Assembly (NCBI RefSeq): GCF_011038785.1
Contig: NZ_JAAKDT010000018.1
Coordinates: forward strand, 1-55,028
Reading direction: 5' to 3'
Source: Parabacteroides sp. ZJ-118
GTDB taxonomy: Bacteria > Bacteroidota > Bacteroidia > Bacteroidales > Tannerellaceae
DNA: 55,028 nucleotides
Below are positions 47,306-55,028 of the stretch, in pieces. The notes below the pieces were generated by a model. The model did not search any database. It saw only the letters and a program-made list of their open reading frames with translations, and was not told where the DNA came from. Both the position numbers and the translations under genes were made by a program. How positions within the stretch are numbered: position 1 is the stretch's first letter; every line of letters starts with the position of its first letter.

Positions 47306-48577
47306 ATGAAAGTAGACGTTTTGTTAGGATTGCAATGGGGCGACGAGGGCAAAGGCAAGGTTGTCGACGTGCTGACTCCGGATTACGATGTGGTAACTCG
47401 TTTTCAAGGAGGTCCCAATGCCGGACATACATTGGAGTTTAACGGGGAAAAGTATGTGTTACGTTCGATTCCTTCCGGTATTTTCCAAGGTGGAAAGATA
47501 AACGTAATCGGTAACGGTGTCGTTCTGGACCCGTTATTGTTTAAGCAGGAAGCGGAATCATTGGCAGCGAGTGGACACGATATCACCAAGCAGCTTTATA
47601 TCTCTAAGAAAGCTCACCTGATTTTACCTACTCACCGGATCTTGGATGCCGCTTACGAGGCCGCTAAAGGGGCCGGAAAGATCGGTACGACAGGAAAGGG
47701 TATCGGCCCGACTTACACGGATAAGATTAGCCGTAATGGTGTTCGTGTAGGCGATTTGTTGCATAACTTCGAAGAGAAATACGCGGCCGCTAAAGCAAAA
47801 CATGAAGCGATCCTGCGTTCGTTGAACTATGCGTATGATATTACCGAGATGGAGGCTCAATGGATGGAGGCCTTGAACTACCTCAAACAATTCAAGTTGA
47901 TTGATAGCGAGCATGTCATCAATAGCTATTTGAAGGAGGGAAAGGCAGTCTTGGCGGAAGGAGCCCAAGGTACGATGCTGGATATAGATTTCGGTTCTTA
48001 TCCATTCGTGACTTCCTCTAATACGATTTGTGCCGGATGTTGTACGGGTCTGGGTGTCTCTCCCCGGAATATCGGTGAGGTATATGGTATCTTCAAGGCT
48101 TATTGTACACGTGTAGGTAGCGGTCCGTTCCCGACCGAGTTGTTCGATGAGGTAGGAGATAAGATCGGTCAATTAGGCCATGAGTTTGGCGCGGTTACCG
48201 GACGCAAACGTCGTTGCGGCTGGATTGATTTGGTCGCCTTGAGATATGCCGTGATGATCAACGGTGTGAGCCAATTGATTATGATGAAGAGTGATGTGTT
48301 GGATACCTTCGATACGATCAAGGCTTGCGTGGCTTATAAGGTGAACGGTATCGAGACCAATGAGTTCCCGTATGAGATCGATGATACGATCGAACCTGTA
48401 TACGTGGAATTACCGGGTTGGAAGACGGATATGACGAAGATGCGGAGCGAGGACGAGTTCCCTGAGGAGTTCAACGCTTACCTTTCTTTCTTGGAGGAGG
48501 AACTGGGTGTGCCTGTGAAGATCGTTTCCGTAGGACCGGATCGAGAACAGACGATTGTCAGATATACAGAAGAATAA
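47306..48577 (+). CDS. purA: Adenylosuccinate synthetase
   Basis: 423 residues. It converts IMP, aspartate and GTP to adenylosuccinate, the first committed step to AMP. The GTP P-loop LQWGDEGKGKVVDVL with catalytic Asp, the QGGPNAGHTLEFNG loop, the IMP site TTGKGIGPTYTDK and the VTGRKRRCGWID aspartate-loop are all present. Canonical length. Confidence 0.97.
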   Translation: MKVDVLLGLQWGDEGKGKVVDVLTPDYDVVTRFQGGPNAGHTLEFNGEKYVLRSIPSGIFQGGKINVIGNGVVLDPLLFKQEAESLAASGHDITKQLYISKKAHLILPTHRILDAAYEAAKGAGKIGTTGKGIGPTYTDKISRNGVRVGDLLHNFEEKYAAAKAKHEAILRSLNYAYDITEMEAQWMEALNYLKQFKLIDSEHVINSYLKEGKAVLAEGAQGTMLDIDFGSYPFVTSSNTICAGCCTGLGVSPRNIGEVYGIFKAYCTRVGSGPFPTELFDEVGDKIGQLGHEFGAVTGRKRRCGWIDLVALRYAVMINGVSQLIMMKSDVLDTFDTIKACVAYKVNGIETNEFPYEIDDTIEPVYVELPGWKTDMTKMRSEDEFPEEFNAYLSFLEEELGVPVKIVSVGPDREQTIVRYTEE

Positions 48578-48597
48578 ACGCGTTATAAATCGTACAA

Positions 48598-48640
48598 AAT
48601 GGCAGAAGACCACGTTCCTCAAGGGGTGCCTCCTGCCATT
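48598..48640 (+). terminator. Probable purA terminator hairpin
   Basis: AATGGCAG (48598-48605) pairs with CTGCCATT (48633-48640), followed by CTTGTCTTT, an imperfect T-run. Confidence 0.5.
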
Positions 48641-48697
48641 CTTGTCTTTGGCAAGCTTTTTGTCGTTGCTTTATAAAACTAAATAAGATAGAAATTT

Positions 48698-49384
48698 ATG
48701 AGCATGTATTGGATTCTGTTTATTGGATTTGCGCTATTGAGCTGGCTGGTGTCATCCCGCCTTCAGGGTAAGTTTGAGAAGTATTCGAAAGTTCCTATGC
48801 CAAATGGCATGACAGGAAAAGATGTCGCGGAGAAGATGTTGCGAGACAATGGCATCTATGATGTGAAGGTGATTTCTACACCCGGACATTTGACGGATCA
48901 TTACAATCCCGCTAACCAGACGGTGAATTTGAGTGAGTCGGTTTATTATAGCAATAGTATCGCCGCCGCCGCGGTTGCCGCCCATGAGTGCGGTCACGCT
49001 GTGCAGCATGCTACCGCTTACGCTCCGTTGAGAATGCGTTCGGCTTTAGTCCCGGTTGTTAGTTTCGCCTCTAATATCATGACATGGGTGTTGCTGGGTG
49101 GTATGTTGTTATTGCATACGTTTCCCCAGCTGTTGTTATTCGGTATAATCTTGTTCGCTACGACTACGCTATTTAGCTTTATCACGCTTCCGGTCGAGAT
49201 CAATGCCAGCCAACGTGCTTTAGCGTGGTTGAGCAATGCCGGCATAACGAATGCCTATACGCATGATAAGGCAGAGGATGCCTTACGTTCCGCCGCTTAT
49301 ACGTATGTGGTAGCCGCGTTGGGTTCGCTTGCTACATTATTATATTATATAATGATATTCTTGGGGGGAAGAAACCGGGATTGA
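48698..49384 (+). CDS. YugP-family membrane zinc protease
   Basis: 228 residues. An N-terminal helix (MYWILFIGFALLSWLVSS), a zinc-site motif AAHECGHAVQH with catalytic Glu, and two central hydrophobic segments plus one at the C terminus. YugP (PF04298) proteases are inner-membrane-anchored and may process membrane proteins; function is largely unassigned. Monocistronic. Confidence 0.85.
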   Translation: MSMYWILFIGFALLSWLVSSRLQGKFEKYSKVPMPNGMTGKDVAEKMLRDNGIYDVKVISTPGHLTDHYNPANQTVNLSESVYYSNSIAAAAVAAHECGHAVQHATAYAPLRMRSALVPVVSFASNIMTWVLLGGMLLLHTFPQLLLFGIILFATTTLFSFITLPVEINASQRALAWLSNAGITNAYTHDKAEDALRSAAYTYVVAALGSLATLLYYIMIFLGGRNRD

Positions 49385-49410
49385 TAAGCCTCGGAAGAGG
49401 CTTCCCGCGG

Positions 49411-49487
49411 ATGCCCATTGTAAGGAGGTTAGAATGCCCATTGTAAGATGCTTATGACTGCGATTGTAAGCTCCTTACAATGGGCAT
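49411..49487. repeat. 23-nt repeats and long inverted repeat upstream of hisS
   Basis: ATGCCCATTGTAAG starts units at 49411 and 49434 (23 nt apart), with a degenerate third unit at 49457. The first 17 nt (49411-49427) is exactly inverted at 49471-49487, giving a 17-bp stem with an arm containing the other units. T-rich sequence follows (49490-49504), so it may also end the YugP transcript. Confidence 0.75.
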
Positions 49488-49521
49488 TGTTATTTTCTTA
49501 TTTATTTCGAGCAAAAAACAT

Positions 49522-49529
49522 TACCTTTG
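49522..49529 (+). promoter_or_regulatory. -7 element of hisS
   Basis: TACCTTTG matches TAnnTTTG and lies 31 bp upstream of the ATG at 49561, with no clear -33 TTTG. Confidence 0.5.
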
Positions 49530-49560
49530 CGGCCAAAATAATCAGTTAAAACGTAAGATC

Positions 49561-50916
49561 ATGCAAAAACCTTCCATACCCAAAGGTACCCGGGACTTCT
49601 CGCCGGAGGAAATGGCGAAACGTAATTATATATTCAATACGATCCGTGAAGTATTTCACTTGTATGGCTTCCAGCAAATAGAGACTCCTGCCATGGAGAA
49701 CCTTTCTACATTGATGGGTAAATATGGCGAGGAAGGGGATAAGCTCCTTTTCAAGATATTGAATTCCGGTGATTGTTTCGCAGGTATCTCGGATGAGGCG
49801 TTAATGGAAAAGAACCCGTTGAGATTTGCCGCTAAGGCTTGTGAGAAAGGTTTGCGTTATGATTTGACCGTTCCGTTCGCCCGTTACGTGGTACAACATC
49901 GTAATGAGATTAGTTTCCCGTTCAAACGTTATCAGATCCAACCGGTCTGGCGTGCCGATCGTCCGCAGAAGGGACGTTACCGGGAGTTCTATCAATGTGA
50001 TGGCGACGTTGTCGGCTCCGACTCCTTGATCAATGAGGTGGAACTGATCCAGATTATGGACGAGGTGTTCCATCGTTTTGGCATTCGTGTGTGTATCAAG
50101 ATGAACAATCGTAAGATCCTTTCCGGCATTGCCGAAATCATAGGCGAGGCGGATAAGATCGTAGATATTACGATAGCTATCGACAAGCTGGACAAGATTG
50201 GCTTGGACAACGTGAATGAAGAGCTTCGTTCTAAGGGCTTGCCCGAAGAAGCGATCGAGCGTTTGCAGCCAATCATCATGTTGGAGGGTTCGAATCAAGA
50301 AAAGATCACTACCTTGAAAGAGGTATTATCTGCCTCTGAGACGGGTTTGAAAGGCGTTGCCGAATTGGATTTTATCTTGGAGCGCATCTCTCATGCGCCC
50401 ATCCGTGCGGAATTGGAGCTTGATCTGACATTGGCTCGTGGCTTAAACTATTATACAGGCGCGATTTTCGAGGTGAAAGCTCTGGACGTACAGATCGGCA
50501 GCATCACGGGGGGGGGGCGCTATGACAACCTGACCGGGGTGTTTGGCATGGAAGGCGTATCCGGTGTCGGCTTCTCTTTCGGCGCTGATCGTATCTTTGA
50601 TGTATTGAACCAATTGGATTTGTACCCGGAAGGGTCTTTGAAGACTACACAGCTTCTATTCGTGAACTTCGGACAGAAAGAGGAGATTCATTTATTGCCG
50701 CTGATCGCCAAGGTTCGCCAGGCGGGTATTCGTACGGAGCTATATCCTGAGCCTGCCAAAATGAAAAAGCAAATGGGCTACGCCGACGCTAAGAAAATCC
50801 CGTTCGTCGCGATAGTCGGAGAAAATGAGATAGCCGAGAATAAAATCAACGTAAAGAATATGCTCACGGGTGAGCAAACCCTTGTGACTATCGAGGAGCT
50901 GATAGAGCGCTTTTAA
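49561..50916 (+). CDS. hisS: Histidyl-tRNA synthetase
   Basis: 451 residues from ATG 49561 ([18 protein letters not shown]), the normal HisRS start; the frame extends upstream into the repeat. Class II motifs: motif 2 region [23 protein letters not shown], shortened here to the [12 protein letters not shown] element, and the histidine-site [15 protein letters not shown]. Motif 3 is [11 protein letters not shown], encoded with ten successive G (50508-50517). Complete gene. Confidence 0.95.
   Translation: MQKPSIPKGTRDFSPEEMAKRNYIFNTIREVFHLYGFQQIETPAMENLSTLMGKYGEEGDKLLFKILNSGDCFAGISDEALMEKNPLRFAAKACEKGLRYDLTVPFARYVVQHRNEISFPFKRYQIQPVWRADRPQKGRYREFYQCDGDVVGSDSLINEVELIQIMDEVFHRFGIRVCIKMNNRKILSGIAEIIGEADKIVDITIAIDKLDKIGLDNVNEELRSKGLPEEAIERLQPIIMLEGSNQEKITTLKEVLSASETGLKGVAELDFILERISHAPIRAELELDLTLARGLNYYTGAIFEVKALDVQIGSITGGGRYDNLTGVFGMEGVSGVGFSFGADRIFDVLNQLDLYPEGSLKTTQLLFVNFGQKEEIHLLPLIAKVRQAGIRTELYPEPAKMKKQMGYADAKKIPFVAIVGENEIAENKINVKNMLTGEQTLVTIEELIERF
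50508..50517 (+). repeat. G10 homopolymer inside hisS
   Basis: Last base of ACG plus three GGG glycine codons form ten G in a row, encoding T-GGG-R in the histidine-binding motif. The frame is intact at this length. Confidence 0.9.
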
Positions 50917-50995
50917 AGACAAGTTGTCAGTTATTCCTCCGGAGGCTTGTCCATTTCGTCCGAAATATTGTCAGTCGAACCCGGTTGAAATCGTT

Positions 50996-51011
50996 TGGCA
51001 CACTATTCGCA
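50996..51011 (+). promoter_or_regulatory. Sigma-54-like -24/-12 element upstream of groES
   Basis: TGGCAC-N5-TCGCA, with the invariant GG and GC exactly 10 bp apart (GG 50997-50998, GC 51009-51010), versus TGGCAC-N5-TTGCA consensus. The groES ATG is at 51082, about 71 bp further. No CIRCE inverted repeat is seen in this gap. Confidence 0.45.
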
Positions 51012-51081
51012 TAGACTTAGGCGTGAACATAAAGTTCATAACTGGAAAAGTAGTATTATTAACATTTAAAATACCAAGAAG

Positions 51082-51351
51082 ATGAACATTAAACCATTAG
51101 CAGACCGCGTGCTGATTAAGCCGGCCGCTGCGGAAGAGAAAACATTAGGTGGAATTATTATTCCTGACTCGGCGAAGGAAAAACCTTTAAAGGGTGAGAT
51201 TGTAGCCGTAGGTAATGGAACGAAAGACGAGGAGATGGTTGTAAAGGTTGGTGATAACGTATTGTATGGTAAGTATGCAGGTACGGAAATCGAACTAGAC
51301 GGTGAGAAATACCTGATCATGCGCCAAGCAGACGTTTTGGCTGTTATCTAA
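51082..51351 (+). CDS. groES: Co-chaperonin GroES
   Basis: 89 residues. [20 protein letters not shown], the mobile loop [16 protein letters not shown], and [16 protein letters not shown] are all typical. It caps the GroEL ring. First gene of the groESL operon, 41 bp before groEL. Confidence 0.97.
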   Translation: MNIKPLADRVLIKPAAAEEKTLGGIIIPDSAKEKPLKGEIVAVGNGTKDEEMVVKVGDNVLYGKYAGTEIELDGEKYLIMRQADVLAVI

Positions 51352-51377
51352 TTCATTTTTATAAACGACAATATTAA

Positions 51378-53033
<1,656 letters not shown>

Positions 53034-53059
53034 TCGACTCCCGTGATTAATGATATGGG

Positions 53060-53090
53060 CGGCCGTTCCGGAAGGGGCGGCCGTTTTTTT
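53060..53090 (+). terminator. groESL terminator
   Basis: CGGCCG (53060-53065) and CGGCCG (53078-53083) pair through a short TTCCGGAAGGGG stretch, followed by seven T. Confidence 0.7.
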
Positions 53091-53097
53091 ATTTTCA

Positions 53098-53131
53098 TTT
53101 GCTTGCTAATTGGAAAAAATAATTACCTTTG
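53098..53131 (+). promoter_or_regulatory. Promoter of tRNA-Leu and the sigma operon
   Basis: TTTG (53098-53101), 22 bp, TACCTTTG (53124-53131). The tRNA starts at 53179. Confidence 0.5.
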
Positions 53132-53178
53132 TATGCGTGCGATGCCGATAGGCCGCGCTTCAGAATGATTTAAAGAAA

Positions 53179-53262
53179 GCCCAGGTGGCGGAATGGGTAG
53201 ACGCGCTCGTTTCAGGTGCGAGTGGTTTTGCGATCGTGCAGGTTCGAGTCCTGTTCTGGGCA
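53179..53262 (+). tRNA. tRNA-Leu (anticodon CAG)
   Basis: 84 nt: 7-bp acceptor (GCCCAGG with TCTGGGC), D arm, 5-bp anticodon stem, anticodon CAG at 53213-53215, long class II variable arm, T arm with GGTTCGAGTCC, discriminator A at 53262. CCA is not encoded. The sigma-factor gene begins 18 bp later. Confidence 0.93.
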
Positions 53263-53280
53263 CTTCCCAAAATAGAAAGA

Positions 53281-53832
53281 ATGCAATCCTATACAGAAGA
53301 CGAAATTGTAGTACAGCTTCGGGATCCGGCCCGACAACGGGAGGCCTTCGCCAAGGTCGTAGGCCTGTATGGCGAGAAGTTGTATTGGCATATACGAAAG
53401 ATGGTACTGGATCATGAGGATGCGAACGACTTACTCCAAAATACGTTTTTGAAAGCTTGGACGAACATTGAGCTTTTTCGCGGTGAGGCCAAATTATCTA
53501 CATGGCTTTATAAGATCGCGATTAACGAATGCATTACTTTCCTGAATAAACAGCGAAACATGAATAACGTATCTATCGACGATGCGGATACCTTTTTGCT
53601 GGAACGTTTAAAAGGAGATGAATATTTCGATGGTGACGAGGTACAGGTAAGATTGCAAAATGCGATTCTTACCTTGCCGGAGAAACAACGCTTGGTTTTC
53701 AATATGAAGTATTACGAGGAGATGAAGTACGAGGAAATGTCCGAGATATTAGGTACCTCTGTCGGGGCTTTAAAGGCCTCGTATCATCATGCGGTGAAAA
53801 AAATCGAGGAGTTTTTAACAAAAGAGATTTAA
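53281..53832 (+). CDS. ECF-type RNA polymerase sigma factor
   Basis: 183 residues from ATG 53281 (MQSYTEDEIVVQLRD); the frame runs back into the tRNA, so the upstream start is excluded. Region 2 (DANDLLQNTFLKAWTNIELFR, LSTWLYKIAINECI) and region 4 (LPEKQRLVFNMKYYEEMKYE, EILGTSVGALKASYHHAVKK) are clear. No region 3, hence group 4. It forms an operon with the next two genes. Confidence 0.9.
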   Translation: MQSYTEDEIVVQLRDPARQREAFAKVVGLYGEKLYWHIRKMVLDHEDANDLLQNTFLKAWTNIELFRGEAKLSTWLYKIAINECITFLNKQRNMNNVSIDDADTFLLERLKGDEYFDGDEVQVRLQNAILTLPEKQRLVFNMKYYEEMKYEEMSEILGTSVGALKASYHHAVKKIEEFLTKEI

Positions 53833-53879
53833 ACCTTTTGCCCGAATCGCTGTCAAAACAATATAAAAAGAGAAAAAGT

Positions 53880-54269
53880 ATGAAAAAAGAAGAAAACAAC
53901 CTAGATCGCTTGAAAGGAACGAATCCTTTCACTGTACCCGAAGGGTATATGGAAGGGCTTACGGAGCGGATCATGAGTCAGCTCCCCGAGAAGCCGGAGG
54001 AGAGGGCGAAATCGATTTCCTGGATGGATCGTGTTCGTCCGTGGTTGTACATGGCCGCGGTATTCGCCGGTCTTGGCTTGTTTTTCAAGGCTATCGTGGG
54101 AATAAATGGTTCCGATGGTATCGCGTCTGATTCTTTACTGGTCCGGATGGAAGTCCCTACAACGACTTTAGACGCTATTGAAGCGGAAGAAGATGAGGAG
54201 TATTTGGAGTATTTGGAAGCCCAATACGCCAATTATCTTTTAGATGAGGAGCTTTCCTATTCTGAATAA
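53880..54269 (+). CDS. Probable anti-sigma factor (single-pass membrane protein)
   Basis: 129 residues from ATG 53880 (MKKEENNLDRLKGTNPFTVP). One transmembrane helix (LYMAAVFAGLGLFFKAIV, about 62-79) and a short acidic C-terminal half outside. No zinc anti-sigma motif (HxxxCxxC) is seen. Position behind an ECF sigma gene and size suggest an anti-sigma factor, an inference. Confidence 0.6.
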   Translation: MKKEENNLDRLKGTNPFTVPEGYMEGLTERIMSQLPEKPEERAKSISWMDRVRPWLYMAAVFAGLGLFFKAIVGINGSDGIASDSLLVRMEVPTTTLDAIEAEEDEEYLEYLEAQYANYLLDEELSYSE

Positions 54270-54315
54270 AGTTTAAAATAATATTTTTATCGAAGATTTT
54301 TGTAATAATAGTTGT

Positions 54316-54789
54316 ATGAATAAAATGTTTTTTATTACATTTGCGGCGATTTCGATCCTGCTCTCTTTTGATGCTACGGCGCAAGAGCGGAAAGGACAAG
54401 GACGTTTTGATAGAGAAGCGTTCGAAGCAAGGCGGAACGCTTTTATTACGGCTGATATCGGCCTTACGCCTGAGGAAGCTGCACAATTTATTCCTTTATG
54501 CAATGAGTTGCGACAGAAGAAATTTGAGGCGGGTCGCGCATGTCGTAAGTTATCAAAAGAGATTCGACATAAGGAGAATCCGACAGATGCTGATTATAAC
54601 AAAGTGATAGATGAATGTCTGGACGCTGGGGTTAGAGAGGCACAGTTGGAGAAGGAGTATTTCGAGAAATTCAGAAAGATACTCTCTCCTGAAAAGATCT
54701 ACAGGTATCGAGACGCGGAGTATAGGTTTGTCCGGGACTTTATGAAGAGTGGTCGAGACAATAAGAAGGAAGAAAAACGGAAAAAGTAA
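54316..54789 (+). CDS. Small secreted Spy/CpxP-like periplasmic protein
   Basis: 157 residues with signal peptide (MNKMFFITFAAISILLSFDATAQ). The rest is helical and charged, with LTPEEAAQFIPLCNELRQKK and ILSPEKIYRYRDAEYRFVRD, the repeated L-T/S-P-E(E/K) and long helix pattern of Spy/CpxP periplasmic chaperone-like proteins. Sigma-factor operons often end in such stress sensors or effectors. No further assignment. Confidence 0.6.
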   Translation: MNKMFFITFAAISILLSFDATAQERKGQGRFDREAFEARRNAFITADIGLTPEEAAQFIPLCNELRQKKFEAGRACRKLSKEIRHKENPTDADYNKVIDECLDAGVREAQLEKEYFEKFRKILSPEKIYRYRDAEYRFVRDFMKSGRDNKKEEKRKK

Positions 54790-54842
54790 AATATTATCAT
54801 TATTTGTGTTTTTTGTTTAGATTTAGTTTTGGCGTTTAAGTT

Positions 54843-54882
54843 AAGGGGGGGGGCGACGTGATGTCGGTTCCCCTTGTATTTT
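54843..54882 (+). terminator. Hairpin with a G9 run, then T-rich: probable operon terminator
   Basis: AAG(9)CGAC (54843-54857) pairs with GTCGGTTCCCCTT (54863-54875), with GC pairs and G-U pairs, followed by GTATTTT. It ends the sigma operon. The nine G are part of the stem. Confidence 0.55.
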
Positions 54883-54964
54883 GCCCGGGCTTGCTTTATA
54901 AGGGTCAGCGGATTTTTCCGGTTGGGGGGATGACGTTCTCAACTATATTGATTAACTTAGGGGC

Positions 54965-55028
54965 ATGAAACCCGAACAATTGTTACGAGCCATCCTGCCG
55001 GATGTGCTGATAGACAACTTCGATGTTG
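54965..55028 (+). CDS. Start of a probable transposase (cut by window edge)
   Basis: ATG 54965 reads MKPEQLLRAILPDVLIDNFD before the sequence ends. This resembles the N terminus of ISAon1/ISL3-like transposase-associated proteins of Bacteroidales (recalled, not searched). No terminal inverted repeat can be marked, since the element extends beyond the window. Confidence 0.4.
   Translation, partial: MKPEQLLRAILPDVLIDNFDV

Noticed and set aside
53185-53280. Upstream start of the sigma-factor frame
   Set aside because: It would be translated from the tRNA-Leu gene; the ATG at 53281 is the sensible start.
54845-54853. G9 run as a second switch
   Set aside because: Lies in an intergenic hairpin that looks like a terminator, not in a coding frame or between promoter boxes of a known gene.

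Overview
The window looks like a chromosomal segment of a gut Bacteroidales bacterium, most likely Parabacteroides (close to P. distasonis). This is judged from memory of gene content, not from a search. The clues are promoters of the TTTG / TAnnTTTG type with A-rich leaders, a K+-type membrane pyrophosphatase, two S9B dipeptidyl peptidases and an M49 dipeptidyl peptidase, DUF6383-like and type-9-like C-terminal tails, and the housekeeping set hisS, groESL, purA, prs, lipA and mnmA.

Layout. 1-2.8 kb: the tail of a surface protein, then a minus-strand operon of an XRE-cupin regulator and an acyl-CoA ligase. 3.0-4.7 kb: pruA, followed by what looks like a scrap of proline dehydrogenase. 4.8-8.2 kb: an A+T-richer two-gene minus-strand island (DUF262/HNH protein plus AlbA_2 ATPase-like protein), a candidate defence cassette. 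8.7-19.1 kb: secreted peptidases (C1, two DPP-IV), an FKBP lipoprotein, a Ca2+-type P-ATPase and a radical SAM protein. 19.1-28.1 kb: lipA, a membrane protein, ppk1, RNA-modification enzymes (RsmF-like, RsmI-like, RluA-like), a sugar N-acetyltransferase, and the 3' remnant of a short-chain dehydrogenase. 28.1-34.2 kb: hppA, a patatin, a GH13 amylase and prs. 34.5-42.6 kb: two giant surface genes, one with leucine-rich repeats and a dockerin, the next with a cohesin-like domain. 42.7-51 kb: mnmA, DPP III, a DNA alkylation repair protein, a Fur-family regulator, purA, a YugP protease and hisS. 51-53 kb: groESL. 53.1-55 kb: tRNA-Leu(CAG), a sigma factor with a probable anti-sigma and a small periplasmic protein, and the start of a probable transposase.

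How the genes fit together. The peptidases (C1, DPP-IV x2, DPP III) and pruA suggest extracytoplasmic peptide breakdown feeding amino-acid catabolism. ppk1, hppA and prs concern phosphate and pyrophosphate energetics. The tail-end operon (sigma, anti-sigma-like, Spy-like) resembles an envelope-stress unit.

Main points of interest: (1) a run of seven G at the signal-peptide/mature junction of the dockerin protein puts the signal peptide out of frame, so one extra G would restore a full-length secreted protein (a candidate ON/OFF switch); (2) adjacent dockerin and cohesin-like genes suggest a self-assembling surface complex; (3) an 11-bp tandem repeat (8 units) inside the AlbA_2 gene of the island could also switch frame; (4) 22-23-nt modular intergenic repeats; (5) a sigma-54-like -24/-12 element upstream of groES.
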